This document shows positions 51,028-59,767 of a stretch of DNA of 64,000 nucleotides, piece after piece; within the stretch, counting starts at the first letter, position 1, and the number at the start of each line of letters is the position of its first letter. Position numbers and translations under genes: made by a program. The notes below the pieces were generated by a model. That model had not been told where the DNA came from. It saw only the letters and a list, made by a program, of their open reading frames with translations, and made no database searches. The stretch comes from Sporocytophaga sp. (GTDB lineage Bacteria; Bacteroidota; Bacteroidia; Cytophagales; Cytophagaceae), in NCBI RefSeq assembly GCF_017745095.1, contig NZ_JAGHZZ010000011.1, positions 1 to 64,000 on the forward strand, given 5' to 3'.

Positions 51028-52362
51028 ATGATGCTTAAAAAGGGAATAGTAAAATTGCTTTTGGGATCAATACTCGCAGCGGGTTCGCTGCAGTTAAGCG
51101 CTCAGGTTCAGGATTCCGAACCTTGTGGATATGCCTCAATGGAAGGTGGAACAACCGGGGGATCAGGTGGTCCAATAGTTGTACCAACTACTTTTGCGGA
51201 ATTACAGCAATACGCGTCTGGTACTAATCCTGTCATCATACTTATAGACCGGGAATTTAAAGGTCCGAATGTCTTAAAGCTAGGATCCAATAAAACACTT
51301 TTTGGAGTAGGGACTAAAGGCTTTATCAATCAGATTGGAGTGAGTATTCAGTGTCAGCATAACATCATCATTCGTAACCTGAAGTTTACTATGACAGGTG
51401 TACCTATAACCAATGATGGTGAAAACAAAATAACTGGGTTTAATTTTGATCCTGATTGTATTGCTATTCAGGCCGATGATGAAACCTTAGCTGAAGCCCA
51501 GCGAAAGTCGAGTCATATCTGGATAGACCATTGTGAGTTCTATAACGAAGACCCTACTGTGATGACCGATTATGACCGATATGACGGACTTCTGGATGCT
51601 AAAAATGATTGTCAGTACATTACCATATCATGGAATTACTTTCATGATCATCACAAAGCCTGCCTTTTTGGAAAAGGTAATTCTGATGATTATGACAGGA
51701 AGATTACCATGCATCATAACAAATTTGAAAATATAGGTTCCCGCATGCCGCTTATGCGCTTCGGCAAATTGCATATGTTTAATAATTATACTACCAGGTG
51801 TTTGGAAGGTAATGGCCTTAATGTAAGAATAAATTCCAATGCGTATCTGGAGAAAAACTATTATGAAAATGTGAAGAAACCTCTCTTCGGAAAATTGTCA
51901 GAAGGAGGAAAGGCGTTGTTAAAAGATAATATATTCAAAAACTGCGACAGAATGCCAGCCATTACATTACCAAATGCTTTATCCCCAAATGCATCCGCAT
52001 TGAGCAGCAGTGAAGAGTTTGAAACTAGCACTTATACGCCTCCTTATCAGTGTGCTTCGATTACATATCCTGTTCTTGATGTACCATCAAAAGTTAATCA
52101 ATATGTAGGAGTAGGAAAGGTTCTGGCACCTTCTGTAGTTACTGGTTTAATTGGTACAGAAGAAGATTTGACAAAACAGATTTATCCAAACCCGACTCAT
52201 GGTTGGATAAACTTGAATGGTACGCATGCCTGGGTCTTAACTAATCTGCAAGGCCAAATCCTTATGGTAGGTCAATCGGAAACAATTGATTTGAGCGGAT
52301 ACACAGAAGGTATGTATTTTTTGAAATTGGCTCAGAAGGTTGTGAAAATACAGAAGCAATAG
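51028..52362 (+). CDS. T9SS-secreted pectate lyase, family PL1
   Basis: A 444-residue enzyme with signal peptide (IVKLLLGSILAAGSLQLSAQ). The parallel beta-helix core shows the PL1 signs: IIIRNLKFTM, KSSHIWIDHCEFYNE (vWiDH), a Ca-binding-type DYDRYDGLLDAKNDCQYITISWNYFHDHHKACLFG and MHHNKFENIGSRMPLMRFGKLHMFNNYTTR with the catalytic Arg region. It cleaves polygalacturonate by beta-elimination with calcium. A sorting domain (IYPNPTHGW) ends the protein. It follows the CE15 gene by about 190 bases that include a terminator, so it is a separate unit. A second ATG is one codon in. Confidence 0.92.
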   Translation: MMLKKGIVKLLLGSILAAGSLQLSAQVQDSEPCGYASMEGGTTGGSGGPIVVPTTFAELQQYASGTNPVIILIDREFKGPNVLKLGSNKTLFGVGTKGFINQIGVSIQCQHNIIIRNLKFTMTGVPITNDGENKITGFNFDPDCIAIQADDETLAEAQRKSSHIWIDHCEFYNEDPTVMTDYDRYDGLLDAKNDCQYITISWNYFHDHHKACLFGKGNSDDYDRKITMHHNKFENIGSRMPLMRFGKLHMFNNYTTRCLEGNGLNVRINSNAYLEKNYYENVKKPLFGKLSEGGKALLKDNIFKNCDRMPAITLPNALSPNASALSSSEEFETSTYTPPYQCASITYPVLDVPSKVNQYVGVGKVLAPSVVTGLIGTEEDLTKQIYPNPTHGWINLNGTHAWVLTNLQGQILMVGQSETIDLSGYTEGMYFLKLAQKVVKIQKQ

Positions 52363-52395
52363 AGATTAAAGATTGATACTGTTTCCTTGCTTTAA

Positions 52396-52431
52396 TGTCC
52401 CGGAGATAATTCGGGACAATTATATTTTTTT
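52396..52431 (+). terminator. Intrinsic terminator after the pectate lyase gene
   Basis: TGTCCCG (52396-52402) pairs with CGGGACA (52412-52418), followed by a T-rich tail. The rest of 52432-52658 shows nothing. Confidence 0.7.
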
Positions 52432-52658
52432 CGGTCGGGTAAGTGGGCTTCTTCGTTTTTTTCTCCGATTTTCCTTTTCCCTCCTGTTCTTCTCGGCAAA
52501 TTCTTTTGAACATTTTTATAAACTATATAATTTGAGTCACCTAATTTTGGCTGTTAAGCAAATTTCTTTGTACATGTTCAAACAGTTGCAATAGAATCAA
52601 TTGTATTTCGATATATTTATTTTTAAATTTTTGTGAATCTTTTCATATTATTCTATCG

Positions 52659-54149
52659 TTGAGGCTATTACTAAAAATTGATAAAAATCACTTTTTAGTT
52701 GGAGCACCATCCAAATATTCAACCAGTATCCTTTTATTTAATACAATTTTTAGTTTGGTTAAAGAAGCGAATAAATTAAGGATTATATCCAAATGCTATA
52801 AGATACTCGAATCAGAAGAGAGAGATCTTGATGCAATATTTAATGAAATTGTATTACTTCTCCCTGAAGCATGGGAGAAGGAGGATTTTATTTCTGCGAG
52901 GATTAAATATTCTAATTCCGAATTTTATACTCCAAACTTTCTTGCTTCCGCATTCCAGCATTCCGCAGAATTTCTTACCACTAGGGGTTTTCACGGATAC
53001 ATAGAAGTGGCTTTGGTAGAATCAGCAATTTCTAAAGGGGAAGTTTACTTTGAGGAGGAGTTAGACTTTTTGAATATAATTGCAAATACTGTATGCTCAT
53101 TTCTGAACAGAAGATATGAAAAAGAAGACTACAGAAAGGTCTTAGCCTATCATACCGCGACTATTAATAACACAATTTTTCTTATCTGGTCAGTAGACAA
53201 AGATCATAAATTAACATATTTCAATAAACCCTTTGAAGATATCGTATTAAAAAGGTATGGTGTTTTACCCAAAAGAGGAGCACTCATCACTGAAAATATT
53301 GAGAGCCAAACAGAAGTAATCAACAGATGGACGGAAAATTATGATAGGGCACTAAAAGGTGAAGCCTTCAAAGTGCAGATTGCTATTGGAGATGAGCATA
53401 TTGAATACTCAATAAACCCAATTGTAGAAGATGGTGCAATTATAGGTGTTACCATTTTTGGTGAAGATATCTCGGAAAGAGTTCGACTTGAACAAGAGAT
53501 GCTTTTTATAACAAAGCGTCTGGCTGAAACTCGATTAATGGCGCTTCGATCCTCTATGAATCCTCATTTTATTTTCAATGTTCTGAACTCCATTCAATAT
53601 TATATTCTCCAGAAAGACCCTAAAAAAGCTGTTATATACCTATCGAAGTTTTCAAAATTGATGCGTCAGGTGCTTGACAGTTCTGTACAAAACAAAGGAT
53701 TGCTTTCCCGAGTGATAGAAATGACTCAGCTTTATATTGAACTTGAATCTTTGAGGTTAGAAAATAAATTTGAGTACCTTGTTCAAGTGGATTCACATTT
53801 AGAAATTGATACCATAGAACTTCCATCCTTATTAGTTCAACCTTATCTTGAAAATGCCATTATTCACGGATTAGCTAAGAAGGAGGAGAAAGGGATGCTT
53901 AAGGTTTCTTTCAAACAGGAGGATAATGATATGCTGCTGGTTGAAGTGGAAGATAATGGTATTGGGAGAAAAGCTGCTGAAGTACAAAGATTTTTAGACT
54001 CTACTGAACATAAATCCTTAGGAGTTAAGCTAACAGAAGAGAGGCTAAGGATTCATAACGGTGAAAATGAAAAAACAGTTGATATAATTGATCTGTCTGA
54101 TAACTGTATCCCTTCAGGTACATTAGTTAGGATCTGGATAAAAATTTAA
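52659..54149 (+). CDS. LytS/YehU-type sensor histidine kinase with GAF-like and PAS domains
   Basis: A 496-residue cytosolic kinase. Residues about 35-150 are GAF-like (NKLRIISKCYKILESEERDLDAIFNEIVLLLPEAWEKE), about 160-275 a PAS domain, then the His_kinase domain MALRSSMNPHFIFNVLNSIQYYIL with phospho-acceptor His303, and an ATPase domain (LPSLLVQPYLENAIIHGLAKKEEKG; VEVEDNGIGRKAA; TEERLRIHN). There is no signal peptide or membrane segment. No ATG occurs before about residue 294, so the start must be a TTG: 52659 or, more conservatively, 52755 just before the GAF-like part; I keep 52659 with doubt. It is followed after 21 bases by its LytTR regulator. Confidence 0.85.
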   Translation: MRLLLKIDKNHFLVGAPSKYSTSILLFNTIFSLVKEANKLRIISKCYKILESEERDLDAIFNEIVLLLPEAWEKEDFISARIKYSNSEFYTPNFLASAFQHSAEFLTTRGFHGYIEVALVESAISKGEVYFEEELDFLNIIANTVCSFLNRRYEKEDYRKVLAYHTATINNTIFLIWSVDKDHKLTYFNKPFEDIVLKRYGVLPKRGALITENIESQTEVINRWTENYDRALKGEAFKVQIAIGDEHIEYSINPIVEDGAIIGVTIFGEDISERVRLEQEMLFITKRLAETRLMALRSSMNPHFIFNVLNSIQYYILQKDPKKAVIYLSKFSKLMRQVLDSSVQNKGLLSRVIEMTQLYIELESLRLENKFEYLVQVDSHLEIDTIELPSLLVQPYLENAIIHGLAKKEEKGMLKVSFKQEDNDMLLVEVEDNGIGRKAAEVQRFLDSTEHKSLGVKLTEERLRIHNGENEKTVDIIDLSDNCIPSGTLVRIWIKI

Positions 54150-54170
54150 ATGAATTAAAAATTAACCTTT

Positions 54171-54920
54171 ATGTTTGGAGCTATTATAGTTGATGATGAA
54201 TTAAAAAGCCGTGAAAGCTTAAAAAGTTTATTAACTACCTTTTGCGAAGACATAGAAGTTTTGGCTACCTGTAAGAATGTGGAAGAAGGACTTGAGGCAA
54301 TAAACAGATTTAAGCCAGAGGTTGTTTTTCTTGACATACAGATGAAAGGAGAAACAAGCTTTGATTTGCTTGCGCAATTAAGCACTATAGATTTTGATAT
54401 CATTTTTACAACTGCCCATTCAGAGTATGCCATAAAGGCAATTAAGTTTTCTGCACTTGATTATTTACTCAAGCCCATTGATATAGATGAGCTACAGAAT
54501 GCTGTTTCCAAGATTAAAAGCAAGAAAAATGACAATGCATTAGAACGCATTCATCTGTTATTACAAAATATGAAAACCGGTACTCCGGAGAAGTATAACT
54601 TAGCCATACCAACACAAAAGGGTTTAATATTTATTAAAGTAAATGAAATTCTTTATTTCCAGGCATCAGGTAATTATACTGAAATTTTCATGACAGACGG
54701 ACAGAAATATATTACCAGCAGACATTTAAAGGAGTACGATACATATTTGTCAGAGCAATGTTTCTATCGGATCCATCACTCTTATCTTATAAATATTAAC
54801 TTTATTAAAGAGTATGTAAGAGGTGATGGAGGGTATGTTATAATGAATGATGGCACATCATTAGACGTGTCTAAAAGGAAGAAAGACGCTTTTCTTGAAA
54901 GAATTGGATATAAAGTGTGA
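54171..54920 (+). CDS. LytTR-family response regulator
   Basis: A 249-residue regulator. The receiver domain has acidic pair Asp8-Asp9 (IIVDDE), phospho-acceptor Asp55 (VVFLDIQM), TAHSEYAIKAIKF and Lys in DYLLKPID. The LytTR DNA-binding domain is about 140-249 (NEILYFQASGNYTEIFMTDGQKYITSRHLKEYDTYLSEQCFYRIHHSYLIN). It lies 21 bases after the kinase gene and is surely its partner; it could also serve the second LytS-type kinase at 59783. LytTR proteins bind direct repeats about 21 bases apart; the CACTTA pairs upstream of two genes in this cluster have spacings of 29 and 21. Confidence 0.92.
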   Translation: MFGAIIVDDELKSRESLKSLLTTFCEDIEVLATCKNVEEGLEAINRFKPEVVFLDIQMKGETSFDLLAQLSTIDFDIIFTTAHSEYAIKAIKFSALDYLLKPIDIDELQNAVSKIKSKKNDNALERIHLLLQNMKTGTPEKYNLAIPTQKGLIFIKVNEILYFQASGNYTEIFMTDGQKYITSRHLKEYDTYLSEQCFYRIHHSYLININFIKEYVRGDGGYVIMNDGTSLDVSKRKKDAFLERIGYKV

Positions 54921-54931
54921 TCCACTTTATA
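54909..54931 (+). terminator. Hairpin over the stop codon of the LytTR gene
   Basis: TATAAAGTG (54909-54917) pairs with CACTTTATA (54923-54931) around the stop codon; T-rich sequence follows. A terminator or mRNA-end structure. Confidence 0.5.
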
Positions 54932-54985
54932 TGAATGATTTTATTTTTTCTTAGAGCTAATTTTTGGCCATTTTTTAATTATTTC

Positions 54986-55024
54986 GTCCACTTACTCAGT
55001 CATTTTGGACAATCGCTCACTTAT
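54986..55024. promoter_or_regulatory. Paired CACTTA element A
   Basis: TCCACTTA and TCACTTAT, with CACTTA at 54989-54994 and 55018-55023 (29 bases apart), 112-147 bases before the 55136 gene. The same pair with a shorter spacer precedes the 56183 gene. Confidence 0.4.
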
Positions 55025-55135
55025 GTTATTCTTAACCAAGGCTTCTCCTAATTTTACCTTCGTTCCTTAGTACTCAATATTTAGGAATCCGAATTAATTT
55101 TTGAAATCAGGAAGACTATATTGCCAATTAAGATA

Positions 55136-55975
55136 ATGAGAGATTTTTCATATAAGAATGTAAAGTTTATCCTATTCCTATCTGCAAGCGTGGTATTTGC
55201 TGGATTTTTAATACTTCAAATATCTTCATGCATTTACTTTTATCAGGTGAATATCTACTATTCAGCGTTTTCAACTGTATTATGCCTTGGGGGCGTTTGG
55301 TGCTGTTTTCTATTGCCGATATTAGCTAAAAGGTTTAAAGAGATGGAAAACAATTTATATGAAAATAGGGAAAAGTATAATTCAATCATTGCGTCTTCCA
55401 ATGCAGGTGCGTGGGAATATGATTCAGAATCTCTGCATTTATGGTGTAGTCCTGAATATTTCATTATGCTCGGATATGATGTTAATGATTTAAAGAATGA
55501 AAAATTTAACATTCAAAATGTATGGATAGACTTATTACACCCGGATGATAAGAATGTTGCTACAAAAAGGTTCACAGAATATTTACAAGGCGGTTCTATT
55601 GGTATATACGAAAATTATTTTCGCTTGAAACATAAAAATGGCCAATGGATATGGATATGGTCAAGAGGTCAGACATTAAGAAAGCCAGACGGATCAATGA
55701 GCAGTATCACTCTTGGGGTACATATAGATATAACTGAAAAGAAAAATCTTGAGACTAAATTATTGCGGAATAATGATAAGCTTTTAAAATATGCTCATTT
55801 AAATGCGCATGAAGTTCGTGGACCCGTCGCAAGACTTTTGGGTTTGGTAGAACTAACAAAATTAACGACTGATGTAGACTATTCCTGGATTTTTGAAAAG
55901 GTACAAGATCAGGCCAAAGATATTGATAAGGTCCTTAAAACTATCAGTAAAGAACTTAATGATTTAGAGGAATAG
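55136..55975 (+). CDS. Membrane PAS protein with orphan phospho-acceptor-like helix, no ATPase domain
   Basis: A 279-residue protein from the ATG at 55136 (a longer frame begins with a TTG at 55121). Two membrane helices (about 11-35 and 43-63) are followed by a PAS domain of the PAS_3 type (about 80-205, GAWEYDSESLHLWCSPEYFIMLGY...HDPDD-like LHPDDKN...GVHIDITEKK). Residues about 205-275 read NNDKLLKYAHLNAHEVRGPVARLLGLVEL, the dimerisation helix of a histidine kinase with His225 in an HEVRGPVARL box. The chain then ends at KELNDLEE with no catalytic ATPase domain. It may be a phospho-relay or decoy partner of the kinases around it. No frameshifted ATPase domain is visible downstream. Confidence 0.85.
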   Translation: MRDFSYKNVKFILFLSASVVFAGFLILQISSCIYFYQVNIYYSAFSTVLCLGGVWCCFLLPILAKRFKEMENNLYENREKYNSIIASSNAGAWEYDSESLHLWCSPEYFIMLGYDVNDLKNEKFNIQNVWIDLLHPDDKNVATKRFTEYLQGGSIGIYENYFRLKHKNGQWIWIWSRGQTLRKPDGSMSSITLGVHIDITEKKNLETKLLRNNDKLLKYAHLNAHEVRGPVARLLGLVELTKLTTDVDYSWIFEKVQDQAKDIDKVLKTISKELNDLEE

Positions 55976-56012
55976 CGGCAAAGTTTTGATAATGCAGTAT
56001 TCTATTTATAAC

Positions 56013-56041
56013 ACCTGATTTGCCATCAGGTAATTTTTTTA
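56013..56041 (+). terminator. Intrinsic terminator after the PAS protein gene
   Basis: ACCTGAT (56013-56019) pairs with ATCAGGT (56025-56031), followed by AATTTTTTT. It shows that the 55136 gene ends its own transcript. Confidence 0.75.
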
Positions 56042-56084
56042 TTAGTATCCTTTGATATAAGATTAATAATTGTTTTATAATCTC

Positions 56085-56115
56085 TTCCACTTATTTATTC
56101 AAATCCGCCACTTAT
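56085..56115. promoter_or_regulatory. Paired CACTTA element B
   Basis: TCCACTTA and CCACTTAT, with CACTTA at 56088-56093 and 56109-56114, exactly 21 bases (two helical turns) apart, 70-95 bases before the 56183 gene. It aligns with element A apart from an 8-base difference between the two halves. Confidence 0.45.
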
Positions 56116-56182
56116 TTCCTTCCCTTTTCCTCAGTTTAATCCATTCCGTAAGATTGCTCAAGAAACTACAACAAGAACTCTT

Positions 56183-59095
56183 ATGAAATACTTTTCGTCT
56201 CTCAAACTTTTAAAAAAACAACAATGGGAGGAACTTCAGAATAAGGTTGTGAACCTTGAAGAAGAGATTTCCTCTGCTACAACATTTATCAAAGCAATAG
56301 AAAATGGGAATCTTGACGACAATGGAATTAAGGAAGTAGATCTTAGCTCTTTAACCGGCTCCTTAGTGTCGATGCGAAATAAAATGAAAGTATTGGCTCA
56401 GGAAGAAAAGGAAAGAAATTGGGTTACTGAAGGACTAGCCAGATTTTCAGAAATACTACGCTCTAATAATAAAGATTTGGATGGTCTTTCCAATCAAATT
56501 ATTTCTGAGCTCATAAAGTATATGGGTGCGAATCAAGGTGGTTTATATCTCATAAATAACAATGATGAATCAGACGTGCATATTGAACTTATTGCCTGCT
56601 ATGCTTATAATAAGAGAAAATATCTTCATCAGAGAATTGAATTGGGAGAAGGATTGCTTGGTCAGGCAGCATTAGAGAAAGAAACAACCTACATGACTGA
56701 TGTTCCTCAAAGTTATGTCCGAATTACTTCAGGATTGGGCGAGGCCTTGCCTAAAAATATTATTATTGTTCCGTTGAAGATTGATGAAGAAGTTTATGGG
56801 CTAGTTGAGCTGGCTTCATTTCAAACTATAAAAAAACATCAGGTTCAGTTTCTTGAGAAATTAAGTGAAAGCCTTGCTTCTACTATCGCCTCTGTAAGAA
56901 CATCAGTGCAGACCCAAATGCTGTTAAGAGAATCTCAGATGCAAGCGGAACAGTTGCGCTCTCAGGAAGAAGAAATGAGACAGAATATGGAAGAGCTATC
57001 TTCCACACAAGAAGCAATGACACGCAACCAACAGGAAGTTCTTGAACAAAGTAATAAGTTAAATGCAATCCTGGACTCAACAGTAGACGCTATTATTACC
57101 ATTGATGATAGTGGAAGAATTGAAACTGTGAATAGAAGTTTTTCCAATTTGTTCGGCTACACTAATGAAGAAGTAATCGGAATGAATATCAATATGATTG
57201 TTCCATCACCACATCATGAGAAACATGATCAGTACATAAAAAATTACATGAGCACTGGTCAAGCCAATATAATCGGAAAGACTCGTCAAATGGAAGCAAG
57301 GAGGAAAGATGGCAGTTTGTTTAGTGTGGAACTATCAGTGAATGTGGCAGAACTAGGAACCCGTAAAATATTTACCGGAATCCTGCGTGACATTACAGAG
57401 CGGTCAAAGGCCGAAGAAGAAAGGCAAAATTTTTTAAGAGAAGTACAAAAGAACGAAAAAGAAATTAACGAGTTACTTAATGTATCTACCGATTCAATAG
57501 TTGTTCTTGATAAAAGATATAAAGTACTTCGATTCAATCGTGTATATGCAAATGCTTTCAGCAGTCTTAAGATAGAAAAGGGCTTTGATATATTCACAAT
57601 GTTTGGTACTGAGGAGGAACGAAAACAAAAGAAGGAAATATACGATCAGACTTTTGCAGGCAATATGATAGAATCGCTAGATCATATCAGCATTGGTGAA
57701 TATGATAATTACTTTAAGGTAACTCATGCGCCTATTTTAGATAATGAAGGAAAAGTTTCTTCCATCGCCATTTTTGCTAGCGATATCACAGAGCTACATA
57801 AAGCAAAAGAAAAGGCCGAGCAGATAGCAGAGGAGGCTCAACAACAAGCCGAAGAATTAAGAGCACAGGAAGAGGAAATAAGACAAAATCTGGAAGAGCT
57901 TAGCGCTACCCAAGAAGAAATGGAACGGATATTAAGCGATGCTAGAAAGAGTGAAAAGGAGATAAATGAATTACTTAATGTATCAACAGACTCAATAGTA
58001 GTTCTTGATAAAAATTACAAGGTTCTTAGATTCAACCGTGTATATGCTAGTGCTTTCAGTGATCTTAAAATAGAGAATGGCTTTGATATTTTTGAGATGT
58101 TTGCGACAGATGAAGAAAGAAAGCATAAGAAGAAAATATATACTCAAGCCTTTGCCGGCAAGTTGGTTGAATCTGTAGATCATATTAATATTGGAGAATA
58201 CGACAACTACTTTAAAGTGACACATGCGCCTATTGTGGACAATGAAGGAAAAGTTTCTTCTATTGCCATTTTTGCAAGTGATATTACGGAGCTGCATAAT
58301 GCAAAAGAAAAGGCAGAAGAGATAGCTGAAAGAGCTCAGCAACAAACTGAAGAGTTAAGAGCGCAGGAAGAGGAAATAAGACAAAATATGGAAGAGCTTA
58401 GTGCCACTCAGGAAGAGCTTGAGCGCATTTTAAGCGATGTGAAAAAAAGTGAAAAAGAAATAAATGAGTTGCTTAACGTTTCTTCTGATTCAATACTTAC
58501 ACTTGATAAAGATTTTAATGTCCTTCGATTTAACACTGTTTTTGCCAATTCATTCAGCAGTCTTAACATACAAAAAGGGTACAACATTTTGAATATGTTT
58601 ATTACTGAGGATGAAAAAGTTCAAAAGAAGAATATATATTCTGAGGCATTTACAGGCAAGGTTGTCGAGTCTGTAGATCATATTAATGTTGGTGAATTTG
58701 ATAATTATTTCAAAGTAAAGCATGCCCCGCTTTTTGATGAGAATGGCAAAGTTACCTCCATTGCAATATACGCATCAGACATTACAGAATTATATAAAGC
58801 AAAAGAAAAGGCAGAACGTTTTGCCAGCAATGCTCAGAAACAAACGGAAGATTTAAAAGCTCAGGAAGAGGAACTACGTCAGAACCTTGAAGAGATGCAC
58901 GCAATGCAAGAAGCTCTTAATAAGAAAAATGAAGAGATCGAAAAAATTCAGTCAGCAGAACGTGAACGTGCAGACTCGGTAATTCAATCGCAAAAAATTA
59001 ATCTGCAAAATATTGTGGCTAAGTTTAAACAATTAGAATCTGATTATAAAAACAGAATTGCGGAATTAGAAAAAAAATCAAGTTCAAAAAAATAG
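56183..59095 (+). CDS. Multi-PAS/GAF sensory scaffold protein without kinase
   Basis: A 970-residue cytosolic protein with no membrane segment. A short coiled coil leads to a GAF domain (about 85-245, GGLYLINNNDESDVHIELIACYAYNKRKY...IIVPLKIDEEVYGLVELASF), a coiled coil (SQEEEMRQNMEELSSTQEAM), and a PAS domain of FixL kind (about 290-405, FGYTNEEVIGMNINMIVPSPHHEKH). Three nearly identical PAS-plus-coil units follow, beginning near residues 423, 589 and 755, each with INELLNVS(T/S)DSI and SSIAI(F/Y)ASDITEL and linked by RAQEEEIRQN-EELSATQEE coils. The chain ends in a coiled coil. There is no phospho-acceptor, ATPase, GGDEF or methyl-accepting domain, so signal output must go through a partner, perhaps the neighbouring kinase or the following small protein. 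Confidence 0.9.
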   Translation: MKYFSSLKLLKKQQWEELQNKVVNLEEEISSATTFIKAIENGNLDDNGIKEVDLSSLTGSLVSMRNKMKVLAQEEKERNWVTEGLARFSEILRSNNKDLDGLSNQIISELIKYMGANQGGLYLINNNDESDVHIELIACYAYNKRKYLHQRIELGEGLLGQAALEKETTYMTDVPQSYVRITSGLGEALPKNIIIVPLKIDEEVYGLVELASFQTIKKHQVQFLEKLSESLASTIASVRTSVQTQMLLRESQMQAEQLRSQEEEMRQNMEELSSTQEAMTRNQQEVLEQSNKLNAILDSTVDAIITIDDSGRIETVNRSFSNLFGYTNEEVIGMNINMIVPSPHHEKHDQYIKNYMSTGQANIIGKTRQMEARRKDGSLFSVELSVNVAELGTRKIFTGILRDITERSKAEEERQNFLREVQKNEKEINELLNVSTDSIVVLDKRYKVLRFNRVYANAFSSLKIEKGFDIFTMFGTEEERKQKKEIYDQTFAGNMIESLDHISIGEYDNYFKVTHAPILDNEGKVSSIAIFASDITELHKAKEKAEQIAEEAQQQAEELRAQEEEIRQNLEELSATQEEMERILSDARKSEKEINELLNVSTDSIVVLDKNYKVLRFNRVYASAFSDLKIENGFDIFEMFATDEERKHKKKIYTQAFAGKLVESVDHINIGEYDNYFKVTHAPIVDNEGKVSSIAIFASDITELHNAKEKAEEIAERAQQQTEELRAQEEEIRQNMEELSATQEELERILSDVKKSEKEINELLNVSSDSILTLDKDFNVLRFNTVFANSFSSLNIQKGYNILNMFITEDEKVQKKNIYSEAFTGKVVESVDHINVGEFDNYFKVKHAPLFDENGKVTSIAIYASDITELYKAKEKAERFASNAQKQTEDLKAQEEELRQNLEEMHAMQEALNKKNEEIEKIQSAERERADSVIQSQKINLQNIVAKFKQLESDYKNRIAELEKKSSSKK
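57449..58900 (+). repeat. Three tandem PAS-coding repeats, 498-base period
   Basis: The NVS(T/S)DS codons of successive units start at 57479, 57977 and 58475, exactly 498 bases (166 codons) apart twice. The first two units are more alike than the third, at both protein and DNA level. This is a recent internal duplication. Confidence 0.8.
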
Positions 59096-59114
59096 TTTAT
59101 TAAATCATATTAAT

Positions 59115-59693
59115 ATGGCAGTATATAAAGTTAAAAACCAAAATATACAAACGTCAGGTGATGGCCTTCAGGCATTCATTGAGGGCCTTGGGAGCCAAAG
59201 AGAAATGGGTATTGAAATACTCTCCAAATATGGCATTCACAATCCTCAATCTGGCCAATGGTATTCACTTGAAGGTTATCTGAAAGCTCTTGAGGAACTG
59301 GAAAAAATTATTGGAGGCACAGCGCTTTATTCGGTAGGTGAAAAAATTCCTAAAAATGCTATTTTCCCCCCAGAAGTTGATTCCATTGAAAAAGCTCTTT
59401 CTACACTAAATATCGGCTTCCACATGAATCATTCACTTGATGGAAAATCGATGATGTTTAACCCGGCCAATGGAACTTTCGAAGGTGGTATTGGAAATTA
59501 CATCTATAAACAAATAAAAGAAGGTGAAGCAGAAATCACTGTAGACAATGCTTATCCTACATCATTTGATGAAGGATTAATCTTCGCAGTTGCACAACGT
59601 TTTAATACTGCTTCTTTTGTTAGTTTGGTTGATGATCAATCATCTCGTAGCAAAGGAGGAGAGAAGGATGTATACCGAATCCAATGGTTTTGA
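59115..59693 (+). CDS. Unknown 192-residue protein linked to the PAS scaffold
   Basis: A 192-residue cytosolic protein starting 19 bases after the scaffold gene, so probably cotranscribed. The first half is helical (SGDGLQAFIEGLGSQREMGIEILSKYGIHNPQSGQWYSLEGYLKALEELEKIIG). The second half reads GGIGNYIYKQIKEGEAEITVDNAYPTSFDEGLIFAVAQRFNTASFVSLVDD...VYRIQWF. This last pattern faintly resembles small sensor folds such as V4R, where YPC-fD-G and a C-terminal C.Y.I.W are conserved, but the cysteines are replaced here. I do not recognise a family. Its place between a sensor scaffold and a kinase suggests a signal adaptor or ligand-binding role. Confidence 0.7.
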   Translation: MAVYKVKNQNIQTSGDGLQAFIEGLGSQREMGIEILSKYGIHNPQSGQWYSLEGYLKALEELEKIIGGTALYSVGEKIPKNAIFPPEVDSIEKALSTLNIGFHMNHSLDGKSMMFNPANGTFEGGIGNYIYKQIKEGEAEITVDNAYPTSFDEGLIFAVAQRFNTASFVSLVDDQSSRSKGGEKDVYRIQWF

Positions 59694-59767
59694 TATGCGA
59701 TTCTCTCAGATGAATCGGGAACATTAAGCGTCCCAAGGAAAGAAAAGGTTATGGAAACCAGTTTTAT

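Noticed and set aside
52373-52594. 73-residue Phe-rich frame after the pectate lyase gene
   Set aside because: It runs through the intrinsic terminator at 52396-52431 and shows no domain.
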